DNA from: Argyresthia goedartella
Taxonomy: Eukaryota; Arthropoda; Insecta; Lepidoptera; Argyresthiidae
Assembly (NCBI GenBank): GCA_949825045.1
Contig: OX463829.1
Span: 16,958,715-17,022,714 of the forward strand
Length of the DNA stretch: 64,000 nucleotides
Reading direction: 5' to 3'
Shown: positions 1 through 11,455 of the stretch, piece by piece
Numbering within the stretch: the first letter of the stretch is position 1
How the letters are laid out: each line of letters starts with the position of its first letter
The notes under the pieces: model-generated
Database searches by the model: none
What the model saw: only the letters and a program-made list of their open reading frames with translations
Told to the model about the DNA's origin: nothing
Position numbers and translations under genes: made by a program

Positions 1-60
1 TTATCTAAAAAATTACACATTATGACCATAATGTGAAGTTTTTCTACATATTATGACATC

Positions 61-156
61 CAAATTACGAACGCCGACGCCCGCCTGCTTGCCGCCCCTA
101 GTTTGTCTGTGAAGTTGTTACTGACATTCAAATTTCGAACGCCGACGCCCGCCTGC
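61..156. repeat. Short direct repeat, 28 bp, two copies
   Basis: A 28-base GC-rich segment at 61-88 recurs with one change at 129-156, both containing gaacgccgacgcccgcctgc. The surrounding DNA is AT-rich and no gene is seen in the first 370 bases. Confidence 0.7.
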
Positions 157-375
157 GTGAAGTTGGTACTACAGAACAAGCTAAACAACTGCAGAGCCAC
201 AATGCCGGTCAAACATGCGGTTTCTGAACACATCAAAGAGAGCTTATGATATGTGTGTCGATAAACTAGTGTATGTAACTGTACATTATTAGGCTTTAAA
301 ACTCTCGAGTGATATTATTATGAAACGAGCCGACCCACTCTCAGTATTAATGCCCTCCATTATGTAGCAGTCACA

Positions 376-690
376 TAAACTACTATTTTATTCTGTTTTT
401 TAGTATCTGTTGTCAAACAAATACTAAAAAACAGAATAAAATAAATATTTAAAGGGGCTCCCATACAACAATTCTTTCAATACCACATACAAACTTATTA
501 ATGCACCTGGTTACGTATATGGAGTGTGAAAGTAGCCGCACCAATAACTTTGTAAACAACATTTTGCTATGTAAAATCCAAACTGTTCACTCCACACCAT
601 CCCTAACATTGTACGATGGTACGGAACCCTTCGTGCGCGAGATAGACTCGCAATTGGCCGGTTTTTGTAGCTAGTTCAGGAATTTTTGAT
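376..690 (-). repeat. Interspersed repeat, GGTTCCGTA family, minus copy
   Basis: The block reads in reverse the same text as 45555-45880, including the segments for gggagcc, accaggtgcat and gtgcggctactttcacac. It ends with the lepidopteran repeat terminus that contains ggaacccttcgtgcgcgag. Partial copies lie at 11455-11745, 25985-26040, 27695-27765, 36440-36725 and in the tandem duplication near 55 kb. No coding frame is visible, so the mobilising machinery is unknown. Confidence 0.6.
384..443. repeat. Perfect palindrome, 23 bp arms, 14 nt loop
   Basis: Arms 384-406 and 421-443 are exact reverse complements. The palindrome sits inside the repeat at 376-690. Sister copies of that repeat at about 11545 and 45770 read straight through the same point, so the fold-back arose in this copy. 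Confidence 0.9.
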
Positions 691-1158
691 CGGCCAATGA
701 TATTCGTATCCAATTACATGCAGCACAAATCAGTACAACAGTACACCATGGAATTCGCCACTCATTTTATATTTGCTCGTTTTATTATTCCCATTTGTTA
801 AAGGACACGGAAGTGCAGTCACATCCGATATTTGCCCGTGCCACCTCATCTAAGATTATCGCAGATGGTAGGTACCTCACTTGAATGCGATTCCTTTAAT
901 TTCTTACTCGACAAGAACTTGTTTTTCAGCCTGATTCCAACACGATCTATTATTTATTATTTATTTCGTAAAAACGAAACAGCACTATGTGCGGAAGCAA
1001 CATAATTATACTTAACCTACAACACATCTCTGACTTCATAAACTATATTTTAAGAGCATGTAAAATTACCTCGTTTTCCTTTAAACAAGCATCATGAAAA
1101 AAAAATACATTTATCGACATTCATCCTGTTAGGCAAATGTCCCTTAAAATATTTCGAG

Positions 1159-1297
1159 GTATATATGTCACCGGAAAATAAGATTATATTAGGCTAGGTT
1201 AGGTTAGGTTAGGTTAGTATGTTTATAAACTTGCGGAAAAAAAATTAGGAAATTTATAAACTTGCGGATCGTATTATTTTCCGGTGACATATATATT
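1159..1297. mobile_element. Small fold-back element carrying TTAGG units
   Basis: Inverted arms at about 1161-1180 and 1276-1295 both contain atatgtcaccggaaaata or its complement. Between them, at 1189-1217, is a short array of TTAGG units, the insect telomere repeat, with one altered unit. A MITE-like fold-back of about 140 bp is the likely explanation. Confidence 0.65.
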
Positions 1298-2254
1298 ACC
1301 ATCAACATCAGGAAATAGTTAGATTAGAATATGCTATAATACAAAGCTGTAGGTTCTTTATAGGTATTTTTCATCGTAAACAATTTTAATTCGGTCACGT
1401 ATGTCTTCGTTGACAAATAAAGATTCCATGGATGCTAGCTAGCTAAAGTCAAGGACAATATGTTTGACAACCTGGCATATGATAATACAATTACTGATAG
1501 GACATGAATCATCATTATTATCTACAAATCAATAACATACAATCAATACAGATTTTAATTCAATTCAGCGAAAACGGAAATAAACGGATGTGCAAAAAGA
1601 TCCAAACCGTAAGGGTTTTATTGGAGCTCTGGGGGAAAGACCTTGATGTTGTCTCTGTTGTCGGCAGTGTTTTGGAAAGAGATGTGCGCGACTCCTTGGC
1701 AGGTGACCTTTGCTGGATGCCGTTGCTGGCAGCCTTCTATTTCGTCCTTAAAACCAGCCAGGATTCGGTGTTCTCAAGATGATAATGTTGGTGATGATAG
1801 GGTCCATCAGCTCGAGCAACATTGTCGCAGGAGCCGCCCGTAACAGTAGCCAGTAACGACAAACATTTTTGTAGTATAAAAGCTCCGGTATACTAACGAC
1901 CAAATATCCCCCAAAATGTCGCTCGTTGTCCGGAAACATGCCCCGCGACATTTTACTATTTAGGCCATAACATTAAAGAAACTAATCTGAAATGGCGGCA
2001 TGTACTAGCAGTGAAAGTAACAGCTGATAGATTAGATAGATGATAGATAGATTCAATACTATAAATGTATGACAAGGTAGTTGGAAGCGTTCAAATGTTG
2101 GTGTTCGATTAGTTAGGACGCGCTTGGAAAGGTGTGTGTAGGTGCTTCCCATACAGGCTTTGCATACGTAAGAAAATAACAAGATAAAATTCTCGTTGAA
2201 TGGTTTATTTTTAACCCATACAATAATCTTTTATATAACAACAAAACTTACTTA
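1298..2254. other. Intergenic DNA with one shared motif
   Basis: No gene is supported. A segment near 1905-1955 (aaaatgtcgctcgttgtccg and following) recurs, diverged, near 5248-5290, which marks an unclassified interspersed repeat. A 92-codon frame at 1504-1782 matches no family I recognise and looks fortuitous. Confidence 0.5.
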
Positions 2255-3310
2255 CTTCCGGCTGCGCTACAACCCTTTGTGAGTTTTGGTCTCCTCCACC
2301 ATCTTCTTCCATTTCGCTCTGTCTCTAGCCTCGGTAAACTGTTTTCTTACCGATGCTCCTCAGATAATCCTCCAGGTTATCTTTTCACCGCTTTCTTGGT
2401 CTTCATCGGGATCATTTCTGTTGTGGAGTCCATATAGAGATGGTTTTGACAGCTCGGGTCTCATCCATTCTTTCCAGATGGCCAGCCCCTCTCAGCGTTT
2501 GTGACTTGCAAAACCTGAGTTAAGTTTCTTTGTGAATCAGTGCCTACAGTTAGTGATTCATTCTGGAACGAAATGTAGTCATCTTCACGGAATGGGCTGA
2601 AAACTTGAAATAAGTGCTTGAAAGATTGCGTCATCGTCCAGGTCTCGCAAGCATAGATCACAACAGGCCGAATGATAGTAGTTTAGATGGTAAGTTTAGG
2701 CTTGGTAGTTATTAGAAGTTTGCTGTTAGGAATGACCTTGCATGCGTAGAAGCATCGATTCACTTCAGCTTCCAGCGATTACACGAACTTTAATCTCTTC
2801 CTCCATCCGATTTTATGAATAAGGATCGATCTTAAGTACCGGAATGCACTTACACCCTAAATCTCCCACAATGTCGCAGGGATCCGGCTGGTAGCGAGGA
2901 AATATCTGTTAAACGCGTTCATCTGGATTCCAAACTGAGTGGACTAAACTTCCAGAATAGAACTCCGTGGTTGATCATGCTCTGCTGGGAGCGGCTTGTT
3001 GTGACAACGGCATCCGCAGAAAACAGCCTGCTCAGACGTGTAGTCAATAAGTCTTCTGAGGTTGGGTTTCCGTGTGACGGCTTCCAGCATTAGGTTAAAG
3101 ATGATCGTTGACAGGGCACCTTGCTTTGGCCCAGCATCTATGGAAATGGCTCAGACTGTTCGTTTTGGATGGTCACAACAATGGCCCTAGAATCCCGCAT
3201 TGTCGCATTTACAAGTATCAACATGCTACAAAGTATGCGATTGCGGTTGACGCTATCAAAAGCCTGCTTGTAGTCTACGAAAATAACACACCATTTACGT
3301 TGTAGAGAAA
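2255..3310 (-). pseudogene. Degraded LINE reverse transcriptase fragment
   Basis: Read on the minus strand in broken frames, this region gives recognisable non-LTR reverse transcriptase pieces in the right order. First comes a VDYKQAFDSVNR block near 3240-3290, then a degraded ADD-like catalytic block followed by VVTTSRS near 3000. Next is YACETWTMT near 2650, and last a C-terminal RW/VVEEAK/HKGCSAAGSK-type end near 2260-2310. The order and motifs fit an RTE-like element. Many stops and frameshifts show it is long dead. No target-site duplication was found. Confidence 0.6.
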
Positions 3311-3347
3311 TTTGGCCTGAAACTGCACTGGTATTCGCCCGTTATTT

Positions 3348-4325
3348 CCCTTTATCCCCACTAGTTCAATTGGACAGTTCATTTAACTGAAAAAATGGGA
3401 TTTTTTCCCATTTGTTCAGTTGAACATATATCAAGCTTATTGCCTGGCTTCAAATCTAAGATACTTTAATAATATAAGACCGTTTCCCATATTATATATA
3501 TTGCGGCTACTATTCTCACGAATCACGTATTAATAAATCAATCATATTTTTGCTCAAGTACTATGTAAGAAGTTTCACGGAGGTATTTTAAAGTATAAGC
3601 AGAGATGAACTTGCATGCTATAGCAAAACATCTCCAAATCTTATACAAAAAGTACTAGGAACACATTTCTCCCTAGGAAGTTTTTATCCCTTAATAAGGC
3701 GCGAGCAAGCAGAATTTTTCATTCGTTTTTGAATTTATTACCAAGCCATGAGGTTGAAAATGTGGTGGAATCATAGGTCCCCTTTTTAAGGTTTAATACA
3801 AATCCTTTATACTTAGTAACTGATTACGTAATATTTGTCCCTCTCTTACACATCACGAATGGCTTAAGCGAACTTGAGAAATAAACTGTCAAGCAAAAAT
3901 ATGCAAAGTGGGATGGATCATAATCTTTTATTTCGGTACCTCACAATCAAATCCAAAAGTACTAGGAGCACATAGGTCCATAGGAAGTTTTTTACCCTTA
4001 AATACTAGCGATAGCCAGTGATGGGGTGCGTATCGATAAACAACAAAATGTTACAAAGGCCAGGATAGCAGAAAGTTGTTCGAAGGTCCACTATCTATAC
4101 CTTCTAGCAACCCATTATCTCTTAGTAGATACATTCTCTTAATTTTATATAAATAAAAGTACATCTTAGTAAAACATTTTAGGAATATTACTAGTAACTC
4201 AAAAGAACAGAAAAGCAACTGAACTAGTGGGAAAAAAGCACTAGTTCAGTCAATTTCACTAGTGGAAAAAAACCCACTAGTTCAGTCAAATGAACTGTTC
4301 ATTTGAACTAGTGGAAATAAAGGGG
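3348..4325. mobile_element. Non-autonomous DNA transposon with TIRs, about 1 kb
   Basis: The ends are inverted copies: the left starts ccctttatccccactagttc, and the right reads the same in reverse apart from a few changes. Both continue into a gaacagttcattt block, so the TIRs run for about 45 bp. The right end also holds subterminal repeats of the ctagttcagt motif. The interior has no long frame. A CCC start and a TTAA on the right flank recall piggyBac-like elements, but TTAA is not clean on the left, so the superfamily is open. Confidence 0.6.
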
Positions 4326-4377
4326 TTAATACTACCCCTTTGGACGATACAGAACAAATTCCTTCATAATTTAAGTT

Positions 4378-4440
4378 GGGTTACAAAATTGTCCGAGTTG
4401 GTTACAAGAATGTCCGAGTTTTGGTTACAACGTGTCCGAG
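4378..4440 (+). repeat. Three imperfect copies of a 20-23 bp unit
   Basis: Three successive units of the form ggttacaannntgtccgag occur with small spacer changes. They lie just outside the right end of the TIR element at 3348-4325. Confidence 0.65.
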
Positions 4441-5600
4441 CCATAGAAATAGTTAGATAATTACGTCCTAGGTTAGAACCAATAAAATAGATAAACATAT
4501 TCGAGAAACTATTATTTAAATTGTCACTTTTCTTTTTTCAGTAATTTCTGGTTACTATATTTACCAGTGGTGCACTCTTTTAGGTAAAAACACTTATTTT
4601 ACTAGAATAATCTACCTGTAAACCCGTCGGTACACGAACCACACATCTGCCACGCCTAGTCGGTCAGAAAATATTAATTAACGAGGTATCTGGTGTCATC
4701 GAATTGAACAATTTTAATTACCGCTGTACTGTCAAATGCAAAATTTACTAAAAATTAAAATTGTTTCCCACGAAATGCGAAACACGGGCGTAAATGGAGT
4801 AGGACATTAAAATTTTTCACAAATTTACCTGTTAAAAGCAAAATTTCCTGGTTATGTTAATTTTATGCTGTGCTGATTCATTGCACCAACAAGCACTGCT
4901 ATACATTATAATGTACCGTCCTTTATTTTGTAAAAAGTTTTATTTAGTTGAAAATAATTTACACAGCAAATTCATCCGGGAGGCATTGGAGACATGTCAA
5001 AAAATCTTGTATCACGTCAAAATGTGTGCCAGATCTTTCTGTCTAGTGTCTTTACCAATATATATGTCCTTGTCTATTCGTCGCTCTGTTTATCTATAGT
5101 CAACGACGAAGGAGTTTCTTGAGGGAATATTGGTCGAAACGAAACAGCTTGAGAGCAAATCCAGACTAAATATTTTTGAGAAAGCATCGATAATTGCAAG
5201 TACGAAACCCCATTTTATTTAGCTTCGTTTCGGTTATGGCTTAATAGTAAAATGTCGCCGGGCATGTTTCGGGACAGCAACGTTACAGCGTCGTGTAGAC
5301 TGAGCGCGACAATTTGGGTGATATGTTGACCCCAGGCGTACCTGAGCCTTTAGACTGAATAACAATATTCCCAAACCTTTGTAGCTCCAATTATGAAACC
5401 ACATTCTTTTTCTTTTTCTCCTGCGTATTTACCCGAAATCAGCCACTACACTCAACAACTCGCTAATCTTTTGATTTTTTTGTAAAAAAAGTCATGTCAT
5501 TAACCAGTACAAAATACATAATATGAACGTCAAGGTCAAAAGTTTTGTAAGGGCCCATGACAATCCTTTGTTTACAAAAAAACACAAGATTAGTAATGCG
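4441..5600. other. AT-rich stretch without recognised gene
   Basis: No supported gene is seen. It would include intron or downstream exons of the minus-strand Flattop gene at 5634-5847, but I could not identify a further exon. The segment 5248-5290 shares a repeat motif with 1905-1955. Confidence 0.45.
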
Positions 5601-5633
5601 AGTTATGTCCGCGTCATTTTTCGCAACACTCAC

Positions 5634-5847
5634 CAACTTTCCTGTTAATCTTCCTCGGCAGTTCCCACGTACCAGTAAAGTGTCCGAAACACTTGCTGAC
5701 GCCCCTTGGCGCTCCAGGCAGGAAGTGTCCGTTGATGTCGCAAATGGGCTTCGGGTTGGGTCGGTATTCCAGCGGGCGGGCTCTGGTGGGCGACCATCTT
5801 GGGACCTGCCAGTTGCCTAACCGCTTTGGGGTTGATTCCCTGTTGAA
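5634..5847 (-). CDS. Flattop/CFAP126 homologue, one internal exon
   Basis: The translated exon carries the signature of Flattop (CFAP126), a ciliary and basal-body microtubule-associated protein. It has RLGNW near the start, then NGHFLPGAPR, then a block ending FGHFTGTWELPRKI. In vertebrate Flattop the same order is L-NW, GHLLP-PR and GSF-GTW-P-KI. The exon is bounded by a polypyrimidine tract and CAG acceptor (minus strand, next to 5848) and by a GTGAGT donor at 5633. It is 214 nt long and enters in phase 0. The first exon with the start codon should lie to the right and any later exon to the left; neither was identified. A SINE fragment lies 40 bp upstream of the acceptor. The frame has no internal stop. 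It could still be a gene fragment if no other exons exist. Confidence 0.72.
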
Positions 5848-5884
5848 CTGTGAGAAAAAGGGTAGGTCATAGAGCATTGAATTA

Positions 5885-5945
5885 CTGGCTTAATGAAGCG
5901 CATCTGTGCCTCTGCCACCCCGAGTGTGAAAAGGCGTGACGGTTT
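5885..5945 (+). repeat. SINE-C body fragment
   Basis: The text gtgcctctgccaccccg followed by aaaaggcgtgac matches the end of the SINE-C body seen at 50935-51188 and 21422-21700, in the opposite orientation. Confidence 0.6.
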
Positions 5946-6890
5946 GTTTTTGTATTTGTTAAGTTGTATAGTAGTTTTGATCACAAATCGGTTTACATTA
6001 TTTTTGGGCACGAGGCACCAGCGCGTAAATTAAAGTGTGGTAGCGTATAAGTACTTATGGATCATTGTAGCTTAAACATAAATTCATCATCCAAACGTCA
6101 CCAGTGTATGGTTTTAAATTACTGTTATGGTTACGGTTACCCTTTCTCTCCAAAAGCCCAATCTCATCAGGCGACGAAAGATGGCACGCGACCATAGTGT
6201 GGGCCACGCTCCCGACCATTAATCTAAATGAAATTCAAGTTATTAATATTTCTATATTCATCATGCGACAAGTTAAAATGGTAGCTACTAAACTTTAAAA
6301 AAAAGCAGCACAGTCTCGTCTTCGAAGTAGAACTCGTGCTCAGATTATTATTTTTGGGCATGGAAAGAACAGTCAGGTAAAAAGGAAAGAACCACGAATC
6401 TAAGAATCGAATAAATAAATAAATTGGCTGTATAGTCAACTATGGTCGGAAGTCGTTGGCCTATGGCCTATTAAGATGGAAGAAAATAAAAATAAAATCA
6501 ACTGGTTTCATTCAAACAAAACCAAAACTATTATTATTTCATTGATTTGTTTCTTTTTCTCTGACTAATTAACGCTCTTTATTACGACTTTAATTTTAAT
6601 CTATTCTACCCTGTTAAAAGAGTTTTAAATTTAAGGCGCTTCGAAAATGCTTTCAACTGTTCGTCCGTAACAATTGAAAAGCAATATTATAAATTACCCA
6701 CTGATGAGAGGTTAAATAAATCTTATCCCTCTTCACAAATCACAACTCCAAAAGATTTGCATCAAAAAAAAATTACAAACACATTTTTTTTACGTGTAAA
6801 TTTTCTAATAACTCTTTTGCAACAGATGCGGACTGATAAATAAATCGGAATTTAAGGACTTCAAACCGATATCGCACAAACTGAACAGGA
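5946..6890. other. AT-rich DNA, no gene recognised
   Basis: Only short frames and AT-rich text are seen. The missing first exon of the Flattop gene may lie here, but no candidate could be defended. Confidence 0.4.
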
Positions 6891-6894
6891 TACG

Positions 6895-7261
6895 ACGCAT
6901 GTGAGCGGGGTCTTCAGGTGCCAGCAAACATGTTGCTAGAGTTCCCGTGAAGCGGGCGGCGCGTGATGAAAGTCTACAACGCTTCTACAATATAATTCCG
7001 CAAGAAATACAAAACTTAACTGCAGCTCGATTCAAAAAATGTATAAAGCACACTTTGTGCACAAAGGCCTACTACAAAATTAATGACTTTTTACAAGACA
7101 CCGACATCTGGCATTAAACCAGTTCATTGCACCCTATATTATGTACTAATAATTAGGCACCTACCTTATGTTTTGTTATGCTTGCTTGATTATGTCATGA
7201 CGTTCATTAAGTATCATTTTTTATGCTATTATGAATAAAAATATTTGGAATGAATTGAATT
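6895..7261 (+). pseudogene. 5'-truncated CR1/Jockey-like LINE 3' end
   Basis: A frame ending at 7116 translates to NIIPQEIQNLTAARFKK, then AYYKINDFLQDTDIW and a stop. This is the usual extreme C-terminus of lepidopteran CR1/Jockey-like reverse transcriptases. Compare the end of the element at 59487, which closes with a similar KGYYNVQDYF block. A short 3' UTR and a TGAAT-type tail follow at 7235-7261. Only the last hundred or so codons are present, as expected for 5' truncation during target-primed reverse transcription. Confidence 0.7.
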
Positions 7262-7950
7262 GAACTATGTTTTCTGGATATTCTATTTACCTAGCACCAA
7301 AAATATAAACTACGAATAAAGAGCTCGATCAATTAAAGGATTCGGAGCAGTAAACCAAATAGGTACTACAATATGATAGTCACGCATCACGCATTGAGCA
7401 GGTGTCAAGTCTGCCCACCCCATGTTTTTTGTAAGGGCGTTATAATATTCATCCCCTGACAACAAAGGGTTGCAAATTGTTATTTACTCCATACGTCATG
7501 TCACGGACGAGTTTGCCTAAATTATAATATTTATAAACGACCGCAATAACTTAGAATTAACTTGTCACAGAAATATGTGTATGTTTTTAGAATAAGATAG
7601 TTTTTGGATAGACTTCAAATTAATCATTTGTTCAAAAAACTGTTTCCGTATCAGATGAAATGTATTTAACAGAATTCATACATATAAATAAATAACTATA
7701 AATTTAAACTGTAAAACACCCATGACAAATTAACGAAACGACACATTACGGCTGATGTCATGAAAAAATAAAAGCATCGAAATTGGCTAAATTGTGTCTG
7801 AGAAGCCCTCAAGCGTCAACTATCCTGGATGCTGCAGCGCCCCCTGGTGGCCTACAACCGTAAACCATATCTACGAACCAGATCTGAAATTATAGCCGTT
7901 TAATGCAAAAAACCGTATTGAATCGGTCGAGTGGTTTTCGGACTAGCAAA
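7262..7950. other. AT-rich intergenic DNA
   Basis: No gene is supported. The stretch near 7860-7950 resembles the ends of lepidopteran non-autonomous repeats that abut microsatellites. Confidence 0.4.
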
Positions 7951-8034
7951 GGACATACATACATACACACATGCACAAACACACAGACACACACACGCGG
8001 GTGTGTGTGCACAAACACACACACACCCGCACAA
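7951..8034. repeat. Imperfect CA/CATA microsatellite
   Basis: An acat/acac run is interrupted in its middle by a small palindrome, cacacacgcgggtgtgtgtg. Open frames across it on both strands are by-products of the repeat. Confidence 0.85.
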
Positions 8035-8879
8035 ACAACCTATAACCCCAAACGCGCATATACCTCCTCCGTTCCGTTCCGTCCGTCGCGACAAAATGGG
8101 TGACTCTGATAAATGATGTTTTAATTTCGCGCGCAAACTTTAGCTAAGCAAAAAGCAATTTATTATTCGACAATACTGTGCTAAATATAGACAGGAATGA
8201 CGTCATGTAGTTTTACATAAACATACAATTTTTAAAGCTGGCATCGTAGCTAGCTGTAAGGGCGGATGCAGAGGGGGGCTCATTGGGGTCATGAGCCCCC
8301 CTGGGCTGGGTCTTGAGTTGTGTGCGCTTGCTGGCTAGACCTTGACTTTATGACCCCCCCCTGAATTAAAACCTGAACCGCCCCTGGCTAGGTGGTTGCC
8401 GTAGTGTCCTTGGCCACAAATCAGAGGTAATTAATTAAAACTTCATGGATTCATCACGGTACAGTTAGCGTACATGTAGGTATACCTACAATTGTTACCG
8501 AACCTTCGTAGTGAAAGACTCTACAGCCTATGAAAAAACGTTTCAAATTCCAATTTGTTATATGCTGACTTTCAATTATTAAAGAAATTGTACTACTATT
8601 TTGCAACAATCATGTCGAAAATCTATGCAGAATTATTTTGTTTGCAAAGTAACTTTATTTAGTTTTGACCTGACAAAGGGGGTGTTTTGTCCAAAATATT
8701 CCATAGATGGTTTGCCAACAATACGTAGCTTCCTTGGTGTGATAATGCATTTCTATTCTAACTGATGAACGAAGGTAGTTGTAGTTTTCATGGTGTAACA
8801 GTGATCGAAGACTATGAACTCTGCCACACCCTCACGATGGTATCCTGTCTTCTTCTTAGTCGTATCACTCCAGACAGAG
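8035..8879. other. Intergenic DNA, no gene recognised
   Basis: It includes a short inverted GGGGG/CCCCC-rich motif near 8270-8370 (ggggggctca and ccccccctga), which may be an unclassified small element. No coding signal was seen. Confidence 0.4.
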
Positions 8880-9325
8880 TGGTCGTGGTCATCACTTCTT
8901 TTGGGTGACTCGCCTCACAATTCGTCGCCAGCCTTCTCTGAGGGCTGCTTTTCTCGTGCATTTGTGACGGGGATCGTCCTTAGCTGACTTAATTTGATCC
9001 GTCCGTCGCATTGGTGATCTACCACGCATTCGGGTGCCTTCCACACTCCCGGCACTAACAGTCGTTCGAGATACGTGTCCAAAGAAATTGAGGATGCGAG
9101 CTAGCAAGAAGGAAGGCGCTGTTTGATGCCGAGTTCCTGTAGGATGGTTTCTTTTTTACGGAACTCTGTCCGCGAAAGCCCAAGCATTTTTTTCCAGCAC
9201 CACATCTCGGGAGCATCTATTTTCTTTTTCTCGCTTTCACCTACGTCCATATCTCTGCGGCGTAGATAAATATAGAGATCACAAGCGCTCTGCCCAGCCA
9301 GATCTCTGTGGCTTTGGTAATATGT
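8880..9325 (-). pseudogene. RTE-like LINE, C-terminal RT fragment
   Basis: On the minus strand the pieces EMWCWKKMLGLSRTEFRKKE, LGIKQRL, ARILNFFGHVSR and RMRGRSPMRRTDQIKSA appear in the order typical of the C-terminal part of RTE-type endonuclease-reverse transcriptases. They are followed by the usual WRRIVRRVT ending and a GACCACGACC-type 3' UTR. The two main pieces are in different frames, joined near 9105, so at least one frameshift is present. The catalytic core is missing. Confidence 0.75.
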
Positions 9326-9820
9326 CACTAACCCTATATTAGGGTAATGGTTTTGAGCCGTTTCACGTGCGTGTCTAACCAGCGGTGGGTTGGCGAAGCC
9401 ATTGTTGATATGACCTCATTTTCTTCGGTTTGTGGCTGTATATTTGCGAATTTGCTGAATATTAAGATATCGACGACTACTGAAACAAAATACGATCTTT
9501 CTAAACTCAACACGGCACACATTGGCAGGAAACGCTACAAAATAACTGTCGGCAATATAAGTACAGTAGTGTACAGTAATTTATTTAAAACTACTATTTA
9601 TGTAGATACCTACTTGTATATAGGTTTGTCCATAATCAAATCGGCCCATGCAAATATAACATCACGATTCACGCTATTTCCTTCAACTAAACTCATGCTT
9701 ATTGGAAAGACCTATTAAGTTCCTGCCAATCACAATTACTTGTCTGCTGTGGCAGCGAAAATACCGGAATTACACGAACAAATTGGTTCAGTAGCAAAGG
9801 TGTTATCTATACGAAGACCT

Positions 9821-10010
9821 TTGTGGCGCCGCGGGTGTAGTCTGCCTACCATGCGAGAGGTCCCGGTTTCGATCCCCGGCTGGGGGATACAGAAAAAAAT
9901 CCCCAGGTCTTGGATTTTTATGTCTGTGACGTCGCTGTTTCTGGATCCCACGACACAGGGTAGCCTAGTGTGAGGCCAGACGCAATGTATATTCCTGTAT
10001 GTAAATGATT
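9821..10010 (+). mobile_element. SINE-A (tRNA-headed)
   Basis: A tRNA-like head with the B-box-like segment cggtttcgatcccc is followed by an A-rich linker and then the shared SINE body: tcgctgtttctgg, cacgacacaggg and cctagtgtgaggccag. Sister copies are at 49679-49850 and 51190-51375 on the plus strand and 60505-60710 on the minus strand. Confidence 0.75.
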
Positions 10011-10578
10011 ATATGTTTATGTTATATTGGTATTCTAGAAAAGGTATTATGCATTACCTACTTGAAACATAAGAATACCATAGACTTTGTATTGTGCATC
10101 AGGCCTGTAACTAAGTTTATAGTTATATAAGAATTCGCTGATAGACTTGGATGTGGAATGTCGATGTCGTGCAAAGGACGAGACACCAAGTACACGCTGA
10201 TGCGTGCGTGACTCTTGGCTATCGCATGCATGGCACTTCCGCATTTGAGACTCAAAGGTTAAACTCTGAGGTAAGAGTAAAAAATAGCAATCATGAATTT
10301 ATTTACATTGTTGAGGAAATTTCATTCCATCGAGGAATATATTGCGGGAAAACGGCCAATAGATGTTGAAATAGGATGATAGAAATTACTTAACTGGCTA
10401 TACGTGGGCACAATTGTGCCTCTGCCACTCCATATGGGAAAATTCGCGACGTACAAAAATACTTAATAACACGAAATTTTAAGGGCAAAGAATCGAATTT
10501 GGAATAGACACATGAAATGATTTTTGTGTCAGGCTGGTGCGTCTTCTATGGGACTCTAATGATTATATTATATCATCT
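10011..10578. other. Intergenic DNA with a SINE-C fragment
   Basis: At 10385-10455 the text gggcacaattgtgcctctgc is the end of the SINE-C body in plus orientation. Otherwise no gene is seen. Confidence 0.5.
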
Positions 10579-11209
10579 GTAAGGGCGGGCGCGCACGGGC
10601 AACAAAGACAAAAAAATACTAACGTGACGTGACGGTGAGCTATTATTCGTCAGTCTTTCTTCCTTTTCTACAATCTACGTATTTCTTAGTCATCTGCCGA
10701 AAAAAAATACTGACACTTTGACATTTGACACATGGCGCGTCCACACTGGATTAGCAGTGACTGAGCCGCGGCGAGCGCGACTGTTTTTAGTGTGTGCTGT
10801 ATTAGAGAAAAATTAGGTGGTGTATATATTACGGTCAGCTCAATAAATCCGGTAAGTATACATAATTACCGGTAAGTATTCATATTAACCACTGATTTTG
10901 GTGAATTTAATAAACTAACCAAGAGGGTTTTGTGAAAATTATAAGACAAACCATTCAGGTGTCAAAACGTGTATGAAAATCGTAAATACCCGCTTTTCGT
11001 CACAAAACCATTAATCAACATTTTTTCAATCGCGTTTCATTTCATCTTTGCTAAATGAATCATATAATCTATAGATTATTATTATTATTATTTTAGGAAT
11101 AATGAAAGAAACCAAAACATGTCTATGAGTACAATTTATTACTCAAACAAGTAGAATTATTATAAAAATAAATAACCCGACTGTATTTTTTATCAATAGT
11201 AATAATAAT

Positions 11210-11455
11210 ATTAATGTCTTGGACACTATTTACAGACATTGATCTAGCCCCAAACTAGGATTCCCTGAATCTTGGGTACTAGACAACGATACACATACTT
11301 ATATAGATAAATATTATACATAGATAGATAAACAACCATGACTAGGGTACAAACATCTGTTCTCATCAAACAAGTATTTGCCCCCACCGGGACTCGAACC
11401 CGGGACCCTTGGCTTCGTAGGCAGGGTCACTGCCGACTCGGCCATTCGGGTCGGC
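11210..11455 (-). mobile_element. SINE-B (tRNA-headed), minus copy
   Basis: The B-box gggactcgaacccgggac, in reverse orientation, lies next to the head gccattcgggtcgg. The body runs left to the shared motif ccaaactaggattccctg near 11250. It is nested in the TIR element at 10579-11840. Confidence 0.85.

Noticed and set aside
1189..1217. Chromosome end
   Set aside because: The TTAGG run is only about 29 bases and lies inside a fold-back element with ordinary DNA on both sides.
7900..8136. Overlapping 60-78 codon frames on both strands
   Set aside because: They are translations of a CA microsatellite; periodic Thr-His or Cys-Val runs only.
9347..9718. 123-codon plus-strand frame
   Set aside because: No recognisable domain, no splice or promoter evidence, and its neighbours are LINE debris; composition matches the AT-rich background.
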